A DNA stretch of 64,000 bases from Microvirga sp. TS319 (lineage in GTDB: Bacteria > Pseudomonadota > Alphaproteobacteria > Rhizobiales > Beijerinckiaceae). This document shows, piece by piece, positions 52,687-60,321 of this stretch. How positions within the stretch are numbered: the stretch's first letter is position 1; each line of letters begins with the position of its first letter. Position numbers and translations under genes: made by a program. The stretch spans positions 2,083,001 to 2,147,000 of the forward strand of contig NZ_JBGGGT010000002.1 of the NCBI RefSeq assembly GCF_041276405.1. The letters run 5' to 3'. The notes beneath the pieces are model-generated. The model saw nothing but the letters and a program-made list of their open reading frames with translations, searched no databases and had not been told where the DNA came from.

Positions 52687-53628
52687 CTACTCCGGAATCT
52701 CGTTCTCGAAGCGGATCCTGGTGCAGTTCCGGCCGTCCGCCTTGGCGGCATAGAGGGCGCGGTCCGCCCGGTAGAGAATGGAGCTCCGGTCGTCGTGCGG
52801 AAGGGCTTCCGTCACGCCCACGCTGAAGGTGAACCGCACTCCCCGCGGGTGGCCGGGGAGGCTGTCGGAAGGAAAACCTGCCCTGACCCGATCGATGATG
52901 CCGACGGCGTCATTGAGCCTGACGCCCGGCAGCAGCAGCAGAAATTCCTCGCCTCCTATCCGGCCAAGGAGGTCCTGGTCGCGCAGCCTCTCGCGGCAAC
53001 CCCGGGCGAAGTGCCAGAGCACGGCGTCACCGGCGTCGTGCCCGTAAGTGTCGTTGACGGCCTTGAAGTGATCGATGTCGATAATGGCCACGCACAGACC
53101 CGAGGCCGCCCGCTTGTGCGCCACGAGGGCTTCGTCCAGGTGTTCCAGGATATGGCGCCGGTTCGGCAGGTCGGTCAGAAGATCGGTGCGCGCAGCCACG
53201 AGGGCCGCCTCATGGGCCTGGCGCAAGGACTTCTCGTTATGCTTCAGGGTCGAAATATCGGCCCCGACCGAGAGGAGCCAGCCGTTCGGCAGGATCGTGT
53301 GCTCGATCCAGAACCACCGGCCGTTGACCAGGTCCGTCTCGAATGATTTCCGGCGCATGCTGCGACGCCGCGGCAGGGTTCGGGCGATGAAGGTCTCGAC
53401 GTCGTCGTCGATCCGCACCCCGAGCCTGTTCTGACTTGCATGGCGCAGGATGTCCGTGAACGTCAGAGGGCCGTCATAGTCTCCCATGAACAGGTCCCGA
53501 TACGTCTTGTTGGCGTAGCGCAGCCGATCCTCGGCATCATAGAGGGAGATGGCTTGGCCACTCTCCGTGAGCGCGTCCACCAGGCCTCGGAGGGCCTCGC
53601 TATCGGGATCTGAGGGAAACACGTTCAT
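52687..53628 (-). CDS. PAS-GGDEF diguanylate cyclase
   Basis: A 313-residue soluble protein. A PAS unit (about 12-130: ISLYDAEDRLRYANKTYRDL) is followed by a GGDEF domain (about 150-310): DLLTDLPNRRHILEHLDEAL, VAIIDIDHFKAVNDTYGHDA and the active loop RIGGEEFLLLLPG. GGEEF is a functional variant, so c-di-GMP synthesis is expected. No RxxD inhibitory site was noticed four residues ahead of the loop. ATG 53628 marks the PAS start; a longer open frame upstream to 53982 is not protein-like. Confidence 0.9.
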   Translation of the reverse strand: MNVFPSDPDSEALRGLVDALTESGQAISLYDAEDRLRYANKTYRDLFMGDYDGPLTFTDILRHASQNRLGVRIDDDVETFIARTLPRRRSMRRKSFETDLVNGRWFWIEHTILPNGWLLSVGADISTLKHNEKSLRQAHEAALVAARTDLLTDLPNRRHILEHLDEALVAHKRAASGLCVAIIDIDHFKAVNDTYGHDAGDAVLWHFARGCRERLRDQDLLGRIGGEEFLLLLPGVRLNDAVGIIDRVRAGFPSDSLPGHPRGVRFTFSVGVTEALPHDDRSSILYRADRALYAAKADGRNCTRIRFENEIPE

Positions 53629-53991
53629 CGGAGCTGCGGGCGAGGACCAGGAACATCTAGCTATTGTGGATCTGGAAGCGGGTCCAGTGCTGAATTGTCC
53701 GCCCGCCTGTTTGTTCCGGGCTCTCCTCGCGTATTTGTTCCAGGTTCCCCTCGGCCGCTTGCACGTTTGCAAAGAAAGGTCTGCAGCCTTGGCCGTCGTC
53801 TCACACGATTGTGTCTCCCTCAATGCCACAGGGCCGGGATAGAGCCGTTTCCAGTGAGGTGGAATCAGCTCTTGTCTTCGGCCCGCCCGCATCTTCGACG
53901 GCGAACCGGATCCCCTTCGCCGAAAAATGCCCTTGCCGCGAAGCGCGGTGCCATACCGCCTGCCCGACGGATCATCCGTCACGGAGAATTC
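53629..53991. other. Divergent intergenic gap
   Basis: 363 bp between the GGDEF gene (minus) and a DoxX gene (plus). TTTGTTCC occurs twice, at 53710-53717 and 53734-53741, which may be regulator half-sites. No gene, hairpin terminator or repeat-family copy was recognised. Confidence 0.4.
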
Positions 53992-54441
53992 ATGACCACC
54001 CGCACGAACGATGTGGCCCTCCTGGTCGCCCGCTTGGCCGTCGCAGCCCTTTTCCTTCCCGCCGGGATCGGCAAGCTGTTCGGCCTGTCCGGCTTGACGG
54101 CGATGCTGGCCGGCAAGGGACTGCCCTACCCCGACCTCCTCGCCATGCTCGGGGGCGTGGCCGAGATCCTCGGCCCCCTTGCGCTGATCTTAGGCGTCGC
54201 GCCACGGCTCACCGCCATTCTCCTGATCGGCTTTACCCTCGTCGCAAGCCTGATCAGCCACAGCTTCTGGACCTTCGCCGATGCGGCTCAGGCGGCGCAG
54301 CAACAGACCCATTTCTTCAAGAATCTCGCCATCGTCGGCGGTCTCCTGTTCTACTTCGTCAGCGGGGCAGGCGCATTCAGCCTTCCGAATTATCTCGGAT
54401 CCCGCAAGGGTTTGCGCAAAATCATGGCGCCGGCTGAGTAG
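53992..54441 (+). CDS. DoxX-family membrane protein (second copy)
   Basis: A 149-residue four-helix protein: LLVARLAVAALFLPAGIGKL, MLGGVAEILGPLALILGVAP, RLTAILLIGFTLVASLISHS and KNLAIVGGLLFYFVSGAGAF. It differs clearly from the DoxX protein at 50352-50789, so it is not a local duplication. ATG 53992 follows CGGAGAAT. A strong hairpin follows the gene. Confidence 0.88.
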   Translation: MTTRTNDVALLVARLAVAALFLPAGIGKLFGLSGLTAMLAGKGLPYPDLLAMLGGVAEILGPLALILGVAPRLTAILLIGFTLVASLISHSFWTFADAAQAAQQQTHFFKNLAIVGGLLFYFVSGAGAFSLPNYLGSRKGLRKIMAPAE

Positions 54442-54454
54442 GTCGGCATGAACC

Positions 54455-54507
54455 GCGAAAGGGCAGAGGATCAGCAGGGTCCCTGCCCTTTTCCTCTGCC
54501 CTTTCGC
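54455..54507. terminator. Large double hairpin after the DoxX gene
   Basis: GCGAAAGGGCAGAGG at 54455-54469 pairs fully with CCTCTGCCCTTTCGC at 54493-54507. Inside, GCAGGG pairs with CCCTGC. The stem is strong enough to end or stabilise the DoxX transcript although no T run follows. Confidence 0.6.
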
Positions 54508-54620
54508 TCCTCCCATGATCCATGCCACGCTGAACTGTCCTGTGCAGTCGAGGTGCATCGCCGCCCTGCTCAGGCCACAGCATTGGGCTTTGTCTTCCTT
54601 TTCCGCACGTGGCTATCCCG

Positions 54621-56336
54621 ATGAGTACGCCCGCGACACGCCAAGGCTTCGGTCCGCCCCCTTTCGAGAGCCCCGTGCGGTTGCGTGAGGTGCGTCTGGC
54701 TTCGGGCCTGGTGCTCGGGGCCTTCCTCGTCACCCACTTCGGCAACCACGCGCTCGGGCTGGTCTCGATCGGAGCCATGGAGGAAGCTCGCGGCTGGTTC
54801 AACGTGGTGTGGCGCAACCCGGTCGGCACGGTTCTGCTCTATGGCGCGCTTCTCCTGCATTTTCTGTTGGCGCTCCAGGCGCTTTACCGCCGCCGGACGT
54901 TGCGGATGCCGGTGCGGGAGGCAGCCCAACTGACGCTCGGCCTGGTGCTGCCGTTCCTCCTTGTGGCGCACGTCGCCGGGACCCGGATAGAACTCGCGCT
55001 CACCGGACGGGAGGTCGGCTACCCTGAAGTCATTCGGAATTTATGGATCCGTGCGCCGGAAATCGGCATCCGGCAGGGCATCGCCCTCGTGATTGCCTGG
55101 CTGCATGGATGCCTGGGAGTCTATTTCTGGCTCCGTCCCAAGCCGTGGTTCTCCCGCTATGCTCTTGGCCTCTACACCGGAGCGATCATCGTTCCGCTCC
55201 TGGCCCTGCTAGGCTTCGCCGAAGCCGGCAAGGCCATCGCGGACAATCCGGACTTGCTGAACGCGCCGGAGCCGGCCTCCGCCCCCGCTATCCTGTCCGA
55301 TATCCGCAACGGCCTTTATCTCGCGTTCGCAACCCTGATCGGGACAGCCCTTGCGGCGCGGGCAATCCGCGTGTCACGAAACTGGTCCCGCCGCATCCGC
55401 ATCACCTATCCGGGAGGGCGGACCGTCAGCGTCCCGCGCGGCTTCAGCGTCCTCGAAGCAAGCCGCTTGGCGGGAATCCCGCACCCGTCCGTCTGTGGCG
55501 GACGGGGCCGATGCTCGACCTGCCGGGTGCGTGTCCTTGATGGACTCGAGGGCCAACCCGGTCCGACAGCTCCGGAACGGACGACCCTGACCCGGATCAA
55601 GGCCGGTCCGAATGTGCGGCTTGCCTGTCAGTTCCGGCCCGATCGCGACCTCTCCGTCGTACCGGTGCTGTCGGCGGCGCGGACCAGGCTGACCGTGCCT
55701 GCCGGAAACAGCCGGGCGGCACGCGGACAGGAGCGCGAGATTGCCGTCCTGTTCTGCGACCTGCGCGGCTTCACCAGCCTGACCGAGCGACGCCTGCCGT
55801 TCGATACGGTGTTCATCCTCAACCGCTACTTCGAGGTCGTCGGCCACGCGGTCGAGGAGACCGGCGGGTATCTCGACAAGTTCGTCGGTGATGGTGCCCT
55901 CGCCCTGTTCGGCTTGGCGACGGATCCGGAAGAGGCTTCGCGGCAGGCCGTCGGGGCGGCCCTTCGGATCAGCCAAGGCGTGGCGGACCTGAACGCAGCC
56001 TATGGCAGCGAGTTCGATCAGCCCCTCAGAATTGTCATCAGCCTTCACGTCGGGCCGGCCATCGTGGGCGAGATGGGCTATGGCAGGGCCACGAACCTGA
56101 CGGCCGTCGGAGACACGCTCAACGCCGCCAGCCGTCTGGAGGCGCTCGCCAAGGAACTTGACGCCGAACTCGTGGTTTCCGACGAGCTGGCGAGGCAGGC
56201 TCAGCTCGACCTCGCCGGATGCCGACGACAGACCCTCGCCATGCGGGGACGCACGGCCCCCCTCGACGTCTGGGTCATCCCCGATGCGCGGGCCCTCGCT
56301 CCTCGCAACTCGGCCTCGGGCGGGCCGGAGCGGTAG
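54621..56336 (+). CDS. Membrane / [2Fe-2S] ferredoxin / class III nucleotide cyclase fusion
   Basis: A 571-residue signalling enzyme. About six membrane helices (residues 25-250) resemble a cytochrome-b-like heme-binding bundle with histidines such as THFGNHALG and IAWLHGCLG. A ferredoxin-type [2Fe-2S] domain follows (about 260-345) with cysteines in SVCGGRGRCSTCRVRV and LACQF. The C-terminal class III cyclase has metal aspartates in LFCDLRGFTSLTE and DKFVGDGALALFG and the NLTAVGDTLNAASRLEAL segment. It should make cAMP (or cGMP) in response to redox state or quinone. ATG 54621 is chosen; GTG 54609 is possible. Confidence 0.9.
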   Translation: MSTPATRQGFGPPPFESPVRLREVRLASGLVLGAFLVTHFGNHALGLVSIGAMEEARGWFNVVWRNPVGTVLLYGALLLHFLLALQALYRRRTLRMPVREAAQLTLGLVLPFLLVAHVAGTRIELALTGREVGYPEVIRNLWIRAPEIGIRQGIALVIAWLHGCLGVYFWLRPKPWFSRYALGLYTGAIIVPLLALLGFAEAGKAIADNPDLLNAPEPASAPAILSDIRNGLYLAFATLIGTALAARAIRVSRNWSRRIRITYPGGRTVSVPRGFSVLEASRLAGIPHPSVCGGRGRCSTCRVRVLDGLEGQPGPTAPERTTLTRIKAGPNVRLACQFRPDRDLSVVPVLSAARTRLTVPAGNSRAARGQEREIAVLFCDLRGFTSLTERRLPFDTVFILNRYFEVVGHAVEETGGYLDKFVGDGALALFGLATDPEEASRQAVGAALRISQGVADLNAAYGSEFDQPLRIVISLHVGPAIVGEMGYGRATNLTAVGDTLNAASRLEALAKELDAELVVSDELARQAQLDLAGCRRQTLAMRGRTAPLDVWVIPDARALAPRNSASGGPER

Positions 56337-56462
56337 GTGCCATCGGCTTGGGCAGTGGCCCGGACGGATCACACGGACGTGAGGGTCTTTTCTTCTACAG
56401 GCCGAATTTTTCGAGGACGACCGGTGTTCTCATTCGACCCCGGAATAGTGCTCAGGTGTGAC

Positions 56463-57545
56463 ATGACAGTGGCCTACATCAATCGGATCGGTACGGCGGT
56501 TCCCGAATACGACGTGCACGGAACCTTCATCCACTTCGCCGATCAAATTCTGCCGGACCGAAGGACCCGCCTCCTCTTCCAGAGGATGGTGCAGCGGGCG
56601 GACATCGAACATCGCTACTCGACCCTGGAGCCCAGCGACAATCCGGAAGCCGAGGTCGACCGGAAGGGTCTCTACCAGATGTGTCGGTTCGCCGGCACCG
56701 GTGCCCGCATGGCCCATTTCGAGGCTCACGCGGTGGAGCTCGCTCAGCGCGGTGTCGAATCCCTCGGCCTCAGCGAGGCCCTGTCCTCCATCACGCATCT
56801 GGTCGTCGCGTCCTGCACGGGCTTTACGGCGCCGGGGCTCGATCAGCAGCTCGTCGATCGTCTTGGGCTCAGCCCGTCCATCGAGCGGACGCTGGTCGGA
56901 TTCATGGGATGCGCGGCGGCCGTCAATGCCCTGAAGGTTGCGCATCACATCGTGCGGTCCGAGCCTTCGGCGAAGGTGCTGGTGGTCAATCTCGAATTGT
57001 GCACCTTGCACCTCCAGGAAACGCCCGAACTCGAAGTGCTTCTCAGCGCGCTCCTGTTCGGAGACGGCTGTGCGGCAAGTCTCGTTACGGCCCGGCCGGA
57101 GGGAATTGCGCTCAAGGACTTTCGGGTTGTGACGATCCCGGACACGAGCGACCTGATCACGTGGAGGATCGGGGATTCGGGCTTCAAGATGAGTCTCTCC
57201 GGCGAGGTCCCTCCCCAGATCGCGCGCGCTCTGCGGCAGGAGACCATGCGCAACGACGACCAGGGCATCCTGCGCGGACACAGCAAGGAGGAGTACGATC
57301 TGTGGGCCGTCCATGCGGGGGGGCGCACGATCCTGGATGCGGTCGAGCAAGGTCTCGGCCTTGGCCCCGATGCATTGCGCTGGTCGCGAGATGTGCTCCG
57401 GGAGTTCGGCAACATGTCGTCGGCCACGCTGATGTTCGTTCTCAAGCGCATGATGCAGCACGCGCCGTCACCGTCACGGGGGCTTGCCATGGCATTCGGG
57501 CCGGGCCTCGTGGCGGAAACCTTCAGGTTCGCTCTCAACGGGTAG
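56463..57545 (+). CDS. Type III polyketide synthase
   Basis: A 360-residue chalcone-synthase-like enzyme that condenses an acyl-CoA starter with malonyl-CoA units. The Cys-His-Asn triad is present: Cys150 in VGFMGCAAAVNALK, His284 in LWAVHAGGRTILDA and Asn317 in EFGNMSSATLMFVL; the GLAMAFGPGLVAETF loop near the C-terminus is also typical. It heads a five-gene operon with two methyltransferases, a flavoprotein and an exporter. Long-chain alkylresorcinol or alkylpyrone products are likely by analogy with SrsA/BpsA; the starter is not known. ATG 56463 starts the fold. Confidence 0.94.
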   Translation: MTVAYINRIGTAVPEYDVHGTFIHFADQILPDRRTRLLFQRMVQRADIEHRYSTLEPSDNPEAEVDRKGLYQMCRFAGTGARMAHFEAHAVELAQRGVESLGLSEALSSITHLVVASCTGFTAPGLDQQLVDRLGLSPSIERTLVGFMGCAAAVNALKVAHHIVRSEPSAKVLVVNLELCTLHLQETPELEVLLSALLFGDGCAASLVTARPEGIALKDFRVVTIPDTSDLITWRIGDSGFKMSLSGEVPPQIARALRQETMRNDDQGILRGHSKEEYDLWAVHAGGRTILDAVEQGLGLGPDALRWSRDVLREFGNMSSATLMFVLKRMMQHAPSPSRGLAMAFGPGLVAETFRFALNG

Positions 57546-57588
57546 GGCGTCATCAACGGGTAGGACGTCATCAACGGGCGGGGTGTCA
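57535..57588 (+). repeat. Three 18-bp tandem repeats between PKS and methyltransferase genes
   Basis: Units TCAACGGGTAGGGCGTCA (57535-57552), TCAACGGGTAGGACGTCA (57553-57570) and TCAACGGGCGGGGTGTCA (57571-57588). The first contains the PKS stop, and the third ends in the A of the methyltransferase ATG and supplies a G-rich ribosome site. The unit length is divisible by three, so copy changes would alter only the gap between the genes. Confidence 0.85.
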
Positions 57589-58301
57589 TGGACATCGGGT
57601 TCGGCCGGCGCAGCGACGAGACGGAATTCATGGATACCGAGAACGTCTCGCTCGAGGACTACAGGGCGTGCCTCGAGGATCTCGCCCGCGTCAACGTTCT
57701 GACATCGACCCATCGCCCGATCCTCGCGTGGCTAGATCGCGCCACGCGCAATCTGCGTCCCACCGACAGTGTGACCGTTCTCGACGTGGGTTACGGCTAT
57801 GGAGACCTCCTGCGGCGGATTCATCAATGGAGTCGCCGCAGAAAACGGAATGTGGCGCTGATCGGCGTCGATCTGAATCCGTACAGCGAGACGATCGCGC
57901 GGGCGGCAACGCCCGAGGAGGCCCGGATCGATTTCCGCGTGGGCGACGTCTTCCAGTTCACCTCCGATCGGCCCGTCGACTTCATCGTCAGTTCCCAGAC
58001 CACGCATCACATGACTCACGACGAGCTCGTGCGCTTCGTCCGATGGATGGAGCGCGCGGCTGTCCGCGGCTGGTTCATCGCCGATCTGCACCGGCATGGC
58101 ATTCCGTTTCATGCTTTCCGCCTTCTCTCCCGGCTCGCGGGATGGCACCGCTTCGTCCGGCATGACGGTCCGGTGTCGATCGCGCGCAGCTTCCGCCGCT
58201 CAGACTGGGAGCAGATCCTGCGTGAAGCGGGCCTCGACCTCTCGGCCGTGACGATCCGGTGGCATATGCCGTTCCGGTTGTGCGTGAGCCGGCTGAAATG
58301 A
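57588..58301 (+). CDS. SAM-dependent methyltransferase (polyketide operon)
   Basis: A 237-residue class I methyltransferase. VTVLDVGYGYGDLLRRIHQW is the SAM-binding motif I, VALIGVDLNPYSETIARAA holds the acidic ribose-binding residue, and VDFIVSSQTTHHMTHDELV is the post-motif region. In related operons (SrsB, BpsB) such enzymes methylate the resorcinol or pyrone hydroxyl. It is coupled by ATGA to the flavoprotein gene. Confidence 0.88.
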   Translation: MDIGFGRRSDETEFMDTENVSLEDYRACLEDLARVNVLTSTHRPILAWLDRATRNLRPTDSVTVLDVGYGYGDLLRRIHQWSRRRKRNVALIGVDLNPYSETIARAATPEEARIDFRVGDVFQFTSDRPVDFIVSSQTTHHMTHDELVRFVRWMERAAVRGWFIADLHRHGIPFHAFRLLSRLAGWHRFVRHDGPVSIARSFRRSDWEQILREAGLDLSAVTIRWHMPFRLCVSRLK

Positions 58302-59455
58302 CACCGGGTAAGCCCATGGAGGAGGTCGCGATTGTCGGCGGGGGCCCGGCCGGATCGTCGGCAGCCTGCCTGCTCGCCCGGGCGGGCCGTCCGGTCCTGC
58401 TGATGGAGCGGAGTGCGGAATCGCACCACAAGGTCTGCGGCGAGTTCCTCAGCGTCGAGGCGCAGGACTACCTCGCTCACCTCGGAATCGATCTCGATCG
58501 ACTGGGAGCCAGCGCGATCTCATCCGTGCGGATCATCTGCAACCGGACGATCGCCGAGGCCGCCTTGCCCTTCAGGGCGCGAGGGCTCTCGCGCAAGAGC
58601 CTGGACGAAGCCCTCCTGAACGCAGCGGCATCGAGCGGGGCCCGAATCGAACGTGGTGCAACGGTCCGCAGCATCGCGCCCGATCGGGCGGGCTGGAGCG
58701 TCGACCGCTCCTCCGGCGATCAGTTGCAGGCACATGCGCTCTTCCTGGCGACAGGCAAGCACGATCTCCGCGGAGGCAAGCGTGTGACCGCCCGGACCAG
58801 GGACGACATGATCGGCTTCAAGACACACCTTGCTCTCGCCCCGGCTCAACGATCGGCTCTCGACGGGGCGGTGGAGATCGTGCTCTTCCCGGGAGGTTAC
58901 GCCGGATTGCAGATCGTCGAGGGCGGCATCGCAAACCTGTGTCTTCTGGTCAGCCGGGAGTGTTTCGACGGCGTCGGCAAGCGCTGGGACAAGCTCCTCG
59001 AATTCATCTGCGATAGCAGTTCTCCCATGGCGTCCCGCCTCGATGGAGCAGCGCCCGTGACGCCTCGTCCCTTGGCGATCTTCGGCATTCCTTATGGCTT
59101 CATCCATACCCCCCTGCCCTCTGAGCCGGAGGGTCTGTTCCGGCTCGGGGATCAATTGGCCGTCACCCCGTCCTTCACCGGCGACGGCATGTCGATCGCG
59201 CTGCATAGCGGCTTCATATCAGCCTCCGCCTTCCTGCGGCACGGCCGGGAAAGCTCGATCTATCATCGTGAGATTCGCAGCCATGTGCGCGCGCAGATCC
59301 GGATCGCGTCCCTGATTCACGATGCGGGCCGCTGGCCCAGAGGACAGCAGAAACTCGTCACGATCTTTCAGACCTGGCCCGGCGTGCTGAGGTCCGTCGC
59401 GGCACTCACCCGTTTGCGCTCGGGCGCCATTCATCGGGCATTGGTCGCGCCATGA
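58298..59455 (+). CDS. FAD-dependent hydroxylase / geranylgeranyl-reductase-like protein
   Basis: A 385-residue flavoprotein. VAIVGGGPAGSSAACLLARA is the Rossmann GxGxxG, MERSAESHHKVCGEFLS the next conserved part, and FRLGDQLAVTPSFTGDGMSI the GD box that contacts FAD. It belongs to the group of PHBH-like hydroxylases and geranylgeranyl reductases. In the type III PKS setting it could oxidise the aromatic ring to a quinone, as SrsC does. ATG 58298 is coupled to the methyltransferase stop; ATG 58316 is an alternative. Confidence 0.88.
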   Translation: MTPGKPMEEVAIVGGGPAGSSAACLLARAGRPVLLMERSAESHHKVCGEFLSVEAQDYLAHLGIDLDRLGASAISSVRIICNRTIAEAALPFRARGLSRKSLDEALLNAAASSGARIERGATVRSIAPDRAGWSVDRSSGDQLQAHALFLATGKHDLRGGKRVTARTRDDMIGFKTHLALAPAQRSALDGAVEIVLFPGGYAGLQIVEGGIANLCLLVSRECFDGVGKRWDKLLEFICDSSSPMASRLDGAAPVTPRPLAIFGIPYGFIHTPLPSEPEGLFRLGDQLAVTPSFTGDGMSIALHSGFISASAFLRHGRESSIYHREIRSHVRAQIRIASLIHDAGRWPRGQQKLVTIFQTWPGVLRSVAALTRLRSGAIHRALVAP

Positions 59456-60321
59456 TCACCCCACGAGTGCCCCAGACGGTTCAGGCGGTCGCCGATCACT
59501 ATGACGAGCTCGACCCGTTTTACCGCGAGGTCTGGGGCGACCATGTCCATCATGGGCTCTGGCTCACGGGCCGGGAGAGCCCGGCCGACGCCGTCGAGGC
59601 CCTGATCGCCTGTCTGGCGCAGGAACTGGCTCTGCGACCGGGACAAAATCTTTGCGATGTCGGATGCGGTTACGGCGCCACGGCGGAGTATCTGGCGAAA
59701 CGTTTCGGCGTTCATGTCACGGGCGTGACCCTCTCGGCGGAGCAGCTGAAGCAGGCTCGGCTCCGGAGCGGCGGTGCCCCCCTTCTCACCTTCCTGCGTC
59801 AGGACTGGCTGGAGAACGGCTTTGCCGGGAACGCCTTCGACTGCGTCATCGCCATCGAAAGCTCCGAGCATATGGCAGACAAGCAGGGCTTCTTCGACGA
59901 GGCGTTTCGGACGCTACGGGACGGCGGCAGGCTTGGCGTCTGCGCCTGGCTGGCGAAAACCGGGGCCACGTCGTGGGAGGAACGCCACCTGCTCGAGCCG
60001 ATCTGCCGCGAAGGGCGGCTCGCCAGCATGGGGACAGAGGCCGAGTATCGCGGATGGGCCATCAAGGCAGGGTTCGAGATCGACACGTTTCATGATCTCA
60101 CCGGCCGCGTGCAGCGGACATGGACCATCTGCGCCGGACGTGTCGCCAGGCTGCTTCTCACCGATCGGCGCTACCGCCGCTATCTGATGGATGCCCGTGC
60201 GAAGAACCGCGTCTTTGCCTTGAGCCTCTTACGCATCCGGGTGGCGTACGCGACGGGCTCCATGCGCTATGGCCTGCTGGTTGCGCATAAACCACGGGAC
60301 GCGAGGCCACCGGTCCAATGA
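59452..60321 (+). CDS. SAM-dependent methyltransferase, second of the polyketide operon
   Basis: A 289-residue methyltransferase like those acting on tocopherols, quinones or small lipids. VADHYDELDPFYREVWGDHV starts it, and LCDVGCGYGATAEYLAKRFG is motif I; VTGVTLSAEQLKQARLRSG and DCVIAIESSEHMADKQGFFD follow as in the cyclopropane-synthase / gamma-tocopherol methyltransferase group. A C- or O-methylation of the polyketide product is likely. ATGA overlaps on both sides. Confidence 0.88.
   Translation: MITPRVPQTVQAVADHYDELDPFYREVWGDHVHHGLWLTGRESPADAVEALIACLAQELALRPGQNLCDVGCGYGATAEYLAKRFGVHVTGVTLSAEQLKQARLRSGGAPLLTFLRQDWLENGFAGNAFDCVIAIESSEHMADKQGFFDEAFRTLRDGGRLGVCAWLAKTGATSWEERHLLEPICREGRLASMGTEAEYRGWAIKAGFEIDTFHDLTGRVQRTWTICAGRVARLLLTDRRYRRYLMDARAKNRVFALSLLRIRVAYATGSMRYGLLVAHKPRDARPPVQ

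Noticed and set aside
53629-53982. 118-residue N-terminal extension of the GGDEF protein
   Set aside because: Composition is not protein-like, and the PAS domain begins right after ATG 53628.
56681-58165. 494-residue plus-strand frame across PKS and methyltransferase
   Set aside because: It is a shifted-frame shadow of two clear genes and is arginine- and glycine-rich without domains.
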